Source: Ottowia beijingensis (GTDB taxonomy: Bacteria > Pseudomonadota > Gammaproteobacteria > Burkholderiales > Burkholderiaceae_C). Taken from it: a DNA stretch of 64,000 nucleotides. The position numbers and the translations under genes are program-made. The notes under the pieces were generated by a model. It saw only the letters and a program-made list of their open reading frames with translations, had not been told where the DNA came from and did not search any database. Within the stretch, counting starts at the first letter, position 1. Each line of letters starts with the position of its first letter. The stretch spans positions 1,426,001 to 1,490,000 of the forward strand of contig NZ_JACCKX010000001.1 in NCBI RefSeq assembly GCF_013423955.1. Direction: 5' to 3'. Below are positions 16,601 through 26,065 of the stretch, piece by piece.

Positions 16601-16820
16601 TGCCGATAGACAGGGTGTTGTGGCCAGCCCGGAAGAGCCAGTCATCACGTATCCGGTCCTCGATGAAAACCAGTTGTCCTTGAGGTGGAATCTCTCACCC
16701 AAGACGCTGCAAAAGTGGCGCTCGGAAGGAATCGGCCCGCCCGCCTGGCACCTCAACAGATCTGTCCGTTACCTTCTGATGGAGGTTGAAGCCTTCGAGC
16801 GCAAGGCTCGGGTCACTTGA
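16584..16820 (+). CDS. Excisionase/AlpA-type HTH protein 2 of module 2
   Basis: A 78-residue protein with DENQLSLRWNLSPKTLQKW and a wing ending NRSVRYLLMEVEAFE, a second copy of the same domain. Its start lies inside the end of the preceding gene. The helix is closer to the one in the 677 gene (WNLSPKTLQ is shared) than to its neighbour, so the domain was probably duplicated in an ancestor of both modules. Confidence 0.72.
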   Translation: MKPKVDADRQGVVASPEEPVITYPVLDENQLSLRWNLSPKTLQKWRSEGIGPPAWHLNRSVRYLLMEVEAFERKARVT

Positions 16821-16884
16821 AATCCCTACCGGACGCCCGTTGTCCGAATCCTCGCCCACGGCACGTGAAGACGCCATTGAGCAG

Positions 16885-17157
16885 ATGATGCGGAAACGAC
16901 CTGAACGCCGTGATCGGGTTTTCTACTCCGCCAAAGAGGTGGTCGACATCACTGGCTTGCCCGGTTACTGGATTCACCAGAATCAGGAACGCCTGCGGCT
17001 CGGCATTCCGTTCTACCGGATCGCAAACGGTGACGTCATTCGCTTCAGCATCGAGGAACTCTTCCTCTGGGAGATGCATCACCTGCGTCCATGCCGGTAC
17101 CCGGTCGCCAGGGACACTGATGTCAAAGAACAAAGGGCGTACTCACCGACCATCTAA
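16885..17157 (+). CDS. Small HTH-like protein 3 of module 2
   Basis: The frame runs from ATG 16786, but ATG 16885 or 16888 just before the conserved part is more likely, giving about 90 residues. VFYSAKEVVDITGLPGYWI and RIANGDVIRFSIEELFLWE match the second half of the 677 gene (AREISYVTALPLYVF, IRFDYEEVIAW). The product looks like a degenerate HTH domain. No good ribosome binding site decides the start. It is the last of the three small regulator genes before the abiE operon. Confidence 0.55.
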   Translation: MMRKRPERRDRVFYSAKEVVDITGLPGYWIHQNQERLRLGIPFYRIANGDVIRFSIEELFLWEMHHLRPCRYPVARDTDVKEQRAYSPTI

Positions 17158-17209
17158 ATGGAAGGCAGCGGGTTGGCCGCCACGCTGGCAGATCGAGGAT
17201 TCAAGCTGC

Positions 17210-17259
17210 ATGTTCCTATATTTCGTCCAATTATTGCATTGAACGAAAATATGGAACAT
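17210..17259. promoter_or_regulatory. Probable AbiEi operator and promoter, copy 2
   Basis: ATGTTCC (17210-17216) and GGAACAT (17253-17259) are exact outer arms. The 17-base arms agree at 13 positions, with an AT-rich centre containing a TATATT and an ATTATTGCATT. Same arms as at 2581-2632. AbiEi autorepression at such repeats is established for the family. Confidence 0.6.
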
Positions 17260-17873
17260 ACTCCACCCATGCTCTCCAGTACCCACAATCAACGCGTCCT
17301 CGATCTGGCCAGCCAGAAGGGGCTACTGCGCGCCAGCGACCTGGACGCCATCAGTGCGCCTCGGGTCGTTCTGACGCGCCTGACCGCTGCGGGTCTACTA
17401 GAGAAGGTGGGGCGTGGCCTGTACCGTCTGCCGGATGCACAGGTTTCGGAATTCGAGAGCCTTGGCACCATCGCCACCAAGGTACCTCAAGCGGTGTTCT
17501 GCCTGCTTACGGCGCTGCAGTTTCATGAGCTGACCACGCAGCTGCCGCGTCAGATCTGGATCGCCATGCCTCGGGGCAGCCACCCGCCCCGTGTCGACTA
17601 CCCGCCCGTCAAGATGGTGCAGTTCACGGGTGATGCCTACTCGGCAGGGATTGAGGAAGTCGAACGCGACGGTGTCAGGCTCGAGTGTACGGCGTGGCCA
17701 AGACCGTGGCGGACTGCTTCAAGCACCGCAACAAGATCGGGCTGGATGTGGCGCTGGAGGCGCTGAAGGACGCTCGGGCGCGCAGCAAGGCCTCCGTCGA
17801 CGACATCTGGCGTTTCGCCAAGATATGCCGCGTGGCCAATGTGATGCGACCCTACCTGGAGAGTGTCGGATGA
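17251..17873 (+). CDS. abiEi: AbiEi antitoxin/repressor, copy 2 (frameshifted)
   Basis: About 207 residues once a G missing near 17685 is restored, where the frame changes between DGVRLE and VYGVAKTVADCFKHRNKIG. The N-terminal winged helix (NQRVLDLASQKGLLRASDLD, then VGRGLYRLP) and the C-terminal domain follow copy 1 closely. ATG 17251 and 17269 share the frame; the second aligns with copy 1 and leaves the operator free. The stop overlaps the abiEii start as ATGA, the usual coupling of this toxin-antitoxin pair. Confidence 0.85.
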
Positions 17874-18732
17874 GTGCGGCCACCCCAAATGTCGCGGCAT
17901 CCGTCCGTGCGCGTCTGCTCAATGTCGCCAAGGCGCAAGGCGTCGATTTCAACCAGGTGCTGGTGCGCTTCGCCTTGGAGCGCATCCTCTATCGGCTGAC
18001 CCAGTCGCCGCACGCGGACCGTTTTCTGCTCAAGGTGCGCTGCTATTCACGCTCTGGTACGACATGCCACACCGGGCCACACGCGACGCCGATCTGTTGG
18101 GTTTCGGTGCCAGTGATCTGGAGTCAGTGGCCCAAGTATTCCGGGACATCGCAGCTGTACCGGTCGACGACGGTATCGTGTTCGACCCAGCCTCGGTCAC
18201 AGTCGAGGAGATCCGCAAGGAAGCTGGCTACGGCGGCGTTCGCGTGATGATTGCAGGCGATCTGGCCAGAGCACGTTGCAAGACCCAAATCGATGTCGGC
18301 TTCGGCGACGCCGTCACCCCGGCGCCTGTTGATTCGGTCTACCCAGTACTGCTGGAGGAAATGCCCGCGCCACGGCTGCGGGCCTACCCAACGTACACCG
18401 TCATCGCGGAAAAGCTCCACGCCATCGCATTGCTGGGTATGACCAACAGCCGCCTGAAGGACTACTTCGATCTGTCGGTGCTGTTGGAACGAGAAACTCT
18501 GGACACTGATCTGCTGGCCCAAGCGATCAAGGCCACATTCGAAAGACGCGGCATGGCGGTTCCTCACGCGCTGCCAGTCGGCCTGACGGACGAGTTTGCG
18601 CACGACGCTTCGCGCCAGGCGCTGTGGCTGGCATTTCTCAAGAAGAACGAACTTCCGCCAGAACCCTTGCCCGCCATCGTTGGCCGCTTGAGCGTGGCAT
18701 TGGCACCCGCGTTGAACACCGTCGCTCGTTGA
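17870..18732 (+). CDS. abiEii: AbiEii nucleotidyltransferase toxin (frameshifted)
   Basis: About 287 residues after restoring a G near 18031. The nucleotidyltransferase core is GALLFTLWYD then RATRDADLLGFG, giving the G-x-DxD signature, with EKLHAIALLGMTNSRLKDYFD downstream as in the AbiEii/MenT family. AbiEii blocks growth by nucleotide transfer (GTP preferred in the founding study; related MenT enzymes modify tRNA). It causes abortive infection and also stabilises mobile elements. It is translationally coupled to abiEi. Only module 2 keeps this toxin. Confidence 0.85.
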
Positions 18733-18782
18733 ATATCCCTTCATAGGGCAGCAGCTTCGCGCACCTCGCCACGGTCAGTGGC

Positions 18783-18811
18783 GGTCTCCATACGGACTTT
18801 GCATGGAGACC
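18783..18811. promoter_or_regulatory. Hairpin over the start of the zinc protein gene
   Basis: GGTCTCCAT (18783-18791) and ATGGAGACC (18803-18811) are perfect inverted arms with an 11-base loop, and the right arm contains the ATG at 18803. Module 1 keeps the core TTCCAT/ATGGAG at 3475-3497 with the same loop length. It may be an operator or may fold in the mRNA and hide the start codon. Confidence 0.5.
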
Positions 18812-19255
18812 ACGATGACTACTCGACTTTGCGCGCACTGCGGCCACCCCTTCGAACCCCGCCCACAGGTTCCCGACCAAGCGTTCTGCTCCGACCCTGA
18901 ATGCCAGCGGGCTCGCAAGCGCGACTGGCAGCGGGCAAAACTCCAATCCGATCCTGACTACCGCATCAACCAGCAGGCGGCCCAGCGCGCGTGGTCACAG
19001 CGCAATCACGACTATTGGCGCAATCACCGAGAAGCACAACAGGCCAGCGGCGATCAAGGGGATCAACCTACCGCCGCCCATCGGCAGCCAGTCATCGATC
19101 CGGTAAAGATGGACGTGTCAGCGCTGCCTTCCGGCATCTACCGGATCACAAGACGTCCGGAGTTTCCCAATGGAACACCGGGCTCTTGGGTGGTTGAAAT
19201 CACGCTGCTGTGCGAAACCTGCGAATGCAAGATGGATGCGTCAAGAGATGACTAG
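18803..19255 (+). CDS. Small zinc-binding protein of the recombinase module, copy 2
   Basis: An intact 150-residue protein. LCAHCGHPF and FCSDPECQRARKR give four cysteines for one zinc site, followed by SDPDYRINQQAAQRAWSQR and LPSGIYRITRRPEF. A second CETCEC cluster lies near the C-terminus; the copy in module 1 has only CPRK there, so that cluster is not conserved. ATG 18803 lies in a hairpin and ATG 18815 is an alternative. The function is unknown; it always precedes the recombinase here. Confidence 0.72.
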   Translation: METTMTTRLCAHCGHPFEPRPQVPDQAFCSDPECQRARKRDWQRAKLQSDPDYRINQQAAQRAWSQRNHDYWRNHREAQQASGDQGDQPTAAHRQPVIDPVKMDVSALPSGIYRITRRPEFPNGTPGSWVVEITLLCETCECKMDASRDD

Positions 19256-19298
19256 ATCGACACCCAGGAATCCAGCCTTAACTTCAAGCCCAAATGGG

Positions 19299-19332
19299 CT
19301 CTCGATCATCCTGGATGGCAACAATTTCAACC
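19299..19332. other. Conserved non-coding block before the recombinase, copy 2
   Basis: This block matches 3991-4024 at 29 of 34 bases. CATCC-T-GGATG is a small palindrome in this copy (19308-19318 region). The block lies about 100 bases before the recombinase start in both modules. Confidence 0.35.
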
Positions 19333-19427
19333 ATGTGCATTCCGGCCGCGCAGTGCAGGTCACGGTTATGCCAATGAGGTGAAAGGCAGGCCCGAGCAAG
19401 TTCACACAACATAAAGTGATCGGGTCT

Positions 19428-20991
19428 ATGCAGGCAGAAGAGTTCTCCATTCCGGGGCGGATCAGCCACCGACATTTCGGGCCGCCGAGTACGTGCGGAT
19501 GTCGACCGAGCACCAGCAGTATTCGACGGAAAACCAAGCCGACAAGATCCGCGAGTACGCGGCTCGGCGCAACATCGAAATCGTTCGCACCTATGCCGAC
19601 GAGGGTAAGAGCGGCTTGCGCATCGATGGGCGGCGGGCGCTGCAGCAGCTGATCAAGGACGTCGAGGCAGGCATCGCGGATTTCCAGATCATTCTGGTCT
19701 ATGACGTCAGCCGCTGGGGCCGGTTTCAGGATGCCGATGAGAGCGCCTATTACGAATACATCTGCCGCCGCGCCGGAATCCAGGTCGCGTACTGCGCCGA
19801 GCAGTTCGAAAACGACGGCTCGCCTGTGTCGACCATCGTCAAGGGCGTCAAGCGTGCGATGGCAGGCGAATACAGCCGCGAGTTGTCGGCCAAGGTATTC
19901 GCCGGGCAGTGCCGCCTGATTGAGTTGGGTTTCCGCCAGGGTGGCCCGGCTGGCTACGGGCTGCGACGCGTTCTGATCGATCAGTCCGGCACGCTCAAAG
20001 GTGAATTGGCTCGCGGCGAGCACAAGAGCCTGCAAACCGACCGCGTCATTCTTCAGCCGGGACCGGATGATGAGGTCGCCGTGGTCAACCAGATCTACCG
20101 CTGGTTTGTCACCGACAACCTGACGGAGCTGGACATCGCCGAACGGCTGAACGCACAAGGAACGCGTACTGACCTTGGGCGGGATTGGACACGAGCGACC
20201 GTCCGCGAGGTGCTGTCCAACGAAAAATACATCGGCAACAACATCTACAACCGTCGGTCTTTCAAACTCAAGAAGCTCCGGGTGGTTAACAGCCCCGACA
20301 TGTGGATCAAAAAGAAGGTGCGTTCGAGGGCATCGTGCCACCGGAGCTTTTCTACACGGCGCAGGGCATCTTGCGGGCAAGGGCACATCGCTACAGCGAC
20401 GAGGAGTTGATCGAGAAGCTGCGCAATCTGTACCAGCGCCACGGTTACCTCTCCGGCCTGATCATCGATGAGGCAGATGGCATGCCGTCTGCGGCGGCCT
20501 ATGCACATCGATTCGGCAGTTTGGTTCGCGCCTACCAAGCGGTGGGCTTCACCCCGGATCGCGACTATCAGTATCTGGAGGTGAATCAGTTTCTGCGCAG
20601 ACTGCATCCAGAGATCGTCAGCCAGACCGAACGCATGATTGCCGAGGTCGGCGGCAGCGTCGAACGTGATCCGGCCACCGACCTTCTCACCGTGAATCGC
20701 GAATTCACTGTTTCGCTGGTGCTGGCGCGGTGCCAATTGCTCGACAACGGGCGACGGCGCTGGAAGGTGCGCTTCGACACCAGCCTCGCGCCCGACATCA
20801 CGGTGGCAGTGCGGCTGGACGACAGCAACCAGGCTGCCTTGGATTACTACCTGCTTCCGCGACTGGACTTCGGTCAGGCACGCATCCATTTGGCCGACCA
20901 CAACGGCATCGAGTTTGAGTGCTATCGCTTCGACAGTCTGGACTACCTCTACGGCATGGCGCGGCGCATCCGCATACGGAGGGCCGCATGA
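19428..20991 (+). CDS. Large serine recombinase, copy 2 (two frameshifts)
   Basis: Restoring one T near 19472 and one A near 20316 (in an A-run) gives 521 residues, exactly the length of copy 1. The catalytic segment YVRMSTEHQQYS, the DVSRWGRFQDADE segment, GFRQGGPAGYGLRR and the C-terminal part LDYLYGMARR all follow copy 1, with scattered substitutions. The long shared domain suggests the same site preference, so the two modules could recombine with one another or be moved by either enzyme. The stop overlaps the ParB gene (ATGA). Confidence 0.88.
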
Positions 20992-21898
20992 GTCAAGACA
21001 AAGAGCATCGGCATTCGGAGTTGCGGATGATTCCGCTCAACCGGATTGAGGTTCTCAACCCCGAGAGCGCAACAGCCGGGTCTTCGAGCAGATCGTCGGC
21101 AACATCCAGAACATTGGCCTGAAAAAGCCAATCATCGTGACGCCGCGTCCAGGGAGCAATGGCGAGCACTATCTCCTCATCTGCGGCGAGGGGCGGTTCA
21201 AAGCCTTCAAGACGCTCGGGCATCAAGAGATCCCGGCAATGGTGATTAACGTCGATGACGAATCGGCCTTCATCATGAGCCTCACCGAGAACATCGCCCG
21301 ACGAAAATTCAGCCCGTTGGAATTGCTGTCCGGCATCGAGCAGCTGCGGGATCAGGGCTACGACAAGAAGTCCATTGCCCAAAAGACAGGCCTGAGTCCG
21401 GAGTACGTGCAGGGCATCCTGCAGTTGCTGCAGAACGGTGAACAGCGACTGCTGATGGCCGTCGGCAGCGGGCGCATCCCTCTCAACGCGGCGATCACCA
21501 TCGCTGGCGCGGGCAGCGACGAGAAAGCCATTCAAGCCGCGTTGCAAGATGCCTACGAAACCGGAAAGCTGCGTGGCAGCCAGTTGATCCAAGCCCGTCG
21601 TGTGATCGAACGTCGCCGCACCCAAGGCAAATCCATCGGCGGCAGGATGACCTCGCGCAAGACCAATGAGGATGTCACCACGTCCAGCCTGGTGAGGAAC
21701 TACCAGCGGGAAGTCGAGCGACAGAAGCTGCTGGTCAGGAAAGCAGAGACCGCTCAACGCAACTTACTGTTCATTGTCGGGGCCCTGCGCCAACTGCTGG
21801 CCGACGAGAATTTCACCACCCTGCTGCGCGCGGAGGGGCTGGACACACTGCCCCAGTATCTGGCGGAGCGGGTCTGGGCTCGAGGGAGTGGCGCATGA
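20988..21898 (+). CDS. ParB-family protein A, copy 2 (one frameshift)
   Basis: About 303 residues after adding a C near 21062, where LNP should continue as RERNSRVFEQIVGNI. The ParB boxes are LLICGEGRFKAFKTLG and LTENIARRKFSPLEL, the HTH is SIAQKTGLSPEYVQGI, and a basic C-terminal coiled region (NYQREVERQKLLVRK) follows. It lies between the recombinase and protein B with ATGA overlaps on both sides, as in module 1. Confidence 0.83.
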
Positions 21899-22772
21899 GC
21901 AAACCGCCCTTGGGCTTCGTGCCGGAGCCATTGGTTCTGCCCCTCTCGTCCATCCTGCCTTCGCGCAAGACGCCAGAAGGCTTGCTTGCCTCACGGAAAT
22001 TCAAGCAGATCACCGCATCTATCGAGGCGGTCGGGCTGATCGAACCCCTGTCGGTGGGAAAGCCCAACCGCGAGGGGCAGCACATCTTGCTGGACGGGCA
22101 CACACGACTGGTCGCGCTGAAACAACTGGGCTTCGACAAGGCTCCTGCCTGGTGGCCACGGATGACGAAAGCTACACCTACAACAACCGGATCAATCGCC
22201 TCTCCAGCATTCAGGAGCACCTCATGATCCGTCGCGCTGTCGAACGGGGTGTCACCCCAGAAAAGCTGGCGAAGGCCTTGGACGTGGACATCAGCCACAT
22301 CATCAAGAAGCTAAACCTGCTGGAAGGAATCTGCCCGGAGGCCGCCGAGTTACTGCGCGACCAGACGTTTTCGGCAAATCTTGGTGCGGTCCTGCGCAAG
22401 CTCAAGCCGACGCGTCAGGTTGAGTGCGTCGAACTGATGGTCAGTGCCAACAACATCACGGTCGCCTATGCCCAGGCCTTGGTTGCTGCCACACCCAGCA
22501 ACCTGCTCGTCGGTGAGACCAAGCCCAAGAAGATGACCGGCGTCAGCGCCGACCAGATGGCCAAGATGGAGAGGGAGATGGGCAACCTCCACGAGCAGTT
22601 CAAGCTCGCCGAGCAAACCTACGGGCAGGACATCCTCAACTTGGTGCTGGCCAAGGGCTATCTTGCCAAGTTGATGGCGAACGAAGCCATTTTGCGTCAC
22701 CTGACCAGGAACCACCCCGACGTGCTGAACGAGTTCGACAGCATCGTTCGTATGGTGGCGCTGGACAAATAA
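21895..22772 (+). CDS. ParB/RepB-like protein B, copy 2 (one frameshift)
   Basis: About 292 residues with one base restored near 22152, where DKAP should read CLVATDDESYTYNNRINR. It has the ParB part HILLDGHTRLVALKQLG, the HTH KLAKALDVDISHIIKKL, and the RepB-like C-terminus TRQVECVELMVSANNITVAY. It is the last gene of the shared chassis; the sequence downstream differs entirely from module 1, marking the chassis-cargo border. Confidence 0.83.
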
Positions 22773-22802
22773 GCGGCACGCAATCGGCGTAGTGAGCGAA
22801 AT

Positions 22803-22913
22803 CCTTCCCACCGGAAGGTCGTGATGGCGTCCACGCAGGCGGCACACGGTTCTTTAACAATCTGGAAGCATCTGGGTCATCGCCCCCAAAACGGAGTTTC
22901 TGCTTCACTCCGT
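22803..22913 (+). promoter_or_regulatory. boxA-like leader with hairpins, no gene attached
   Basis: TTCTTTAACA at 22850-22859 resembles the NusB/NusE boxA antitermination element. CCTTCC/GGAAGG (22803-22818) lies before it and ACGGAGT/ACTCCGT (22891-22913) after it. I recall similar leaders before anti-restriction or DUF932-type genes on integrative elements, but no plus-strand gene follows here before the convergent ADP-ribosylglycohydrolase. It is probably the leader left behind from a lost gene. I see nothing else in the gap 22773-23118. Confidence 0.4.
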
Positions 22914-23118
22914 GATCAAGGGCGGTGACCGACAGGCTTGCCGCTGGCCTGCCCACGCGCATCGGGGCCTGCGCCTGGGCGAACAGCGGCACCTTTTTCA
23001 GTTTTTGGCGACCCAGTCTTCGTGGCGGAGCAATAGACCTAAACAGTGCTCGCTTGCTGAAGCAAATGAACCGTCTTGTCCCAGAAACAAGGCTTCGACG
23101 ATTTTTGCTTACTATCGA

Positions 23119-24995
23119 TCAAAACCCTGGGTACTTCCGCCAGATCCGCTGGTTCAGCTCTGCGTTGTCGCTGTACTCGCCGATTGCCCAATCCTTGAAG
23201 GCGTAGAGGTCTTCCGCCAATTCGGTGATGACGTCGCGCAGCTCCAGCGGCTCCAGCCACTCGGCAGGGATCGCCTTCACGCCGTGCATCGCGCCCAGCA
23301 GGTTGCCGACGATTGCTCCGGTCGAGTCGGAATCGCCATCGTGGTTCACCGCCAGGATCACGCCATGTTTGAAATTGCGGGCGACCAGCGCGCAATAGAT
23401 GGAGATCGCCAGGGCCTCCTCGGCGATCCAGCCCTGGCCCAGCCGGGCTATTGCTTCTTCATGTGGCAAACCGGAATCGGCCAACTCCTCAGCCATTTCG
23501 ATTGCCCGCAGCGTCTCCTCAAAGCCGGGCTCGGCTCGAAGCAGGAGTTTGGCGGCGGCCAATGCCTCGCGCAGCGACGCGCCATCGGTCAGTGCCAGGA
23601 TCAGCACCGCCAGCACACCACCGGTCAGGGCTCCGGTCGGGTGGCCATGGGTCAGCGCAGCCAACTCGGTACCTAGCCGGAAGGCGTCTTGAGGGGATTC
23701 GTACTGACGCATACGCCAGGCGAACAGACCGACCGGCGCAACCCGCATGACGCCCCCGCAGCCCTTGCTGTCGTTGCGGGCCGGCTCCCCGAGGGAGTTC
23801 ATCGCCCGCAGGGCCGATAGGCAGGTGTTGCCCGGTGCGCGACGGCTGTGCAGCTGACGCTGCTGAAACAGCCAGCCAGGCTCATCGGTGCCGAAGTCGA
23901 TGTCGCATGTCGGGCGTTCGCCTTGGGTTTGCAGCCAGCGCAAATAGGCGTGCGCCGTTACCCCGGAATAGGTCGTGATGCCTTTGAAACAGCCGCGCAC
24001 CCAGCCTCGGATTAACCCCTCGGCGGTGAACAAGGTCATCTGCGTGTCGTCGGTGATCGTCCCAATGCCACCATAAGCCGGTGCGTACTGGGTGATTCCC
24101 TTCGGGCCGAAGCGACGCAGAATCTCGGTCCGCTTCATGAACTCAACCGGTGCGCCCAGCGCATCGCCGACTGCACCACCTAGTAGGCAGCCCAGAAACC
24201 GCCCCTGGACCGTGCGCTTTTGCTGGCGCTTGCTGCGCCAGGCCGGAGGTGCCGGTGTCTCGAATTCTTCCGCCGCGCCCGCATCGGCAACAGGCTCCTC
24301 GTCCTCATTGCCGGACAGGGTGTAGTAGACGCCCAACTCTGCGACTACGCGGGTGGCGGGCCGGGCGACGAGGTCCAGCTGCTTACGCCACTCGGGCACA
24401 TTGGGCCATCCCAACTGATGCCCAGGCCTTTCTCCCAGTAGGACAGATAGGCCTCGCCCCGGTCGGCGGCGTAGTAGTTGCCGTTGCCGGCGGAGCAGTC
24501 GAGCGCGTACTCCCAGTTGTTCTCGCGCATGCAGACTCCGTGCTCAGGGTGAGGCACTTGCCCCAGCCCGATCAGGTATTCCGCGCTCTTGGCGTCCAAC
24601 GGGTGAAACACGGCCACCCGCAAGCGTCCGTCGTCCCGGGCGGTGATGGCAGCGATCAGAGCATCGCCACGTTGGATGGTGACCAGTTGGCCGCCGAGGT
24701 CCACGGGCCCGACCTCGAGCCACCAGTGGTCCCCGGCCGCTGAAATGACATCGCGGGCATCGTCGGGCGCCAACAGCTCGGCAAGCCGATCCATTGCGGG
24801 TTCGAGCTGCTGCCATTCGGCCTCCCCATCCCGGCTACGCTGTTGCAGGCCGAGCAGCATCGCGGCCAGCGGAAGATCCCCGTTGTCGAGCAAGGCCGAC
24901 TTCAGATCGGCCGCTGGGATGGGGTACGGGATGTCCGGCAATCCGTACCGCGCCAGCGTCTCTGGCTTGAGGTGAAGCTCTGCGAAATTCTGCAT
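23119..24995 (-). CDS. ADP-ribosylglycohydrolase fused to an unknown N-terminal domain (frameshifted)
   Basis: About 625 residues if one C near 24409 is restored, joining WEKGLGISWDG to PNVPEWRKQLDLVARP. The C-terminal part is a DraG/ARH-type hydrolase with GGAVGDALGAPVE, ITDDTQMTLFTAEGL and NHDGDSDSTGAIVGNLLGA, which supply the acidic residues for the two Mg ions. These enzymes remove ADP-ribose from proteins or nucleic acids. I do not recognise the first 200 residues. The gene is divergent from the WYL gene. It could reverse ADP-ribosylation by a phage or toxin enzyme. ATG 24995 is preferred because AAAGGA lies upstream; an earlier start adds 21 residues. Confidence 0.8.
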
Positions 24996-25075
24996 GGCGC
25001 CCGTACCGATCCTTTTATCGCTGCGCCGCTTGTGGTTATCACAATACGACGCACACACAAATCAAAATAGAGTCA

Positions 25076-25104
25076 TGGACAGATTCTAGGGCAGACAATA
25101 TACT
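25076..25104 (+). promoter_or_regulatory. Sigma70-type promoter of the WYL-led operon
   Basis: TGGACA (25076-25081) and TATACT (25099-25104) are 17 bases apart, each one mismatch from consensus. It lies 50 bases before the WYL start, in the 159-base divergent intergenic region, and would drive the long defence operon. Confidence 0.6.
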
Positions 25105-25154
25105 TTCCGCAATAACCCGCACAAGCATTCGCTAACCCGAACGAGCCAGCCAGG

Positions 25155-26065
25155 ATGTCGAACGAACAGCTTGCAGATCTAACCCAGCCACAACGCGACC
25201 GGCTCGCGTTCGTGGAGTTGCGCGTGCGCTTCATCGGGGAGATACGTCGTCAGGACTTGGTCACGCGGTTTGGCATCCAGTCCGCCGCCGCATCCAGGGA
25301 TCTGGCGCTGTACAAGGAGTTGGCCCCGGGCAACATCGACTACGACCCCAAGGGCAAGTCCTACGTCTTGGGGCCGGACTTCCGGCCCGTATTCGACTTT
25401 CCCCCAGAGCGGGTGCTGTCGTGGCTGACCCAGGGCTTTGGCGATGGTGAGCCGATGCGGCTCAAGGCGTGGGTAGCCAGCGAGAGCCCGTCACGGCTCA
25501 CGCATCCGGATCTGGATGTGCTGGCGAGCGTGACCCGGGCGATCCACCAAGAGTGTCCGCTCGGCATCGAGTACCACTCCATCTCCAGTGGCCGCACCGA
25601 GCGGAGATCGTCCCGTTCGCGCTGATCGACAACGGCCTCCGTTGGCACGTTCGCGCCTTCGACCGCAAATCCCAAGAGTTCCGGGATTTCGTCATCACCC
25701 GGATCAAGCGCCCGGTGGTGCTCAAGGGGCAGCCAGTTGCAGCCCATGAGATGAGCGATCAAGACATCCAGTGGACGCGGATCGTCGAACTGGAGTTGGT
25801 GCCGCACCCGGATCAGCCCCGGCCGGAGATCACCGAAATGGATTACGGCATGCGCGACGGCGTGCTGCGGATGAAGCTGCGCGCTGCCACGGCTGGATAC
25901 ATCCTGCGCAAATGGAGTGTGGACTGCTCCCCGGATCACAGCTTGCGCGGATACGAATTTCGGCTCTGGTTGAGGGACCACCTAGCGCTTTACGGCGTCA
26001 AGAACGCAGTGTTAGCGCCGGGCTATGCAGCACCGGGGCGAGAGTTGGATGGAGGTCAGGGTTGA
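25155..26065 (+). CDS. WYL-domain transcriptional regulator (frameshifted)
   Basis: About 303 residues when a G near 25603 is restored (TERR should read TEREIVPFALIDNGLRW). The N-terminal winged helix is RRQDLVTRFGIQSAAASRDL. The middle carries the WYL fold: IEYHSISSG, then VPFALIDNGLRWHVRAFDRK and FRDFVITRI. A C-terminal WCX-like domain follows. The architecture is that of BrxR/CapW-type regulators, which repress defence operons and may respond to a nucleotide or nucleic acid signal. It is the first gene of the operon and its stop overlaps the SNF2 gene start, so autorepression of the whole locus is likely. Confidence 0.83.
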
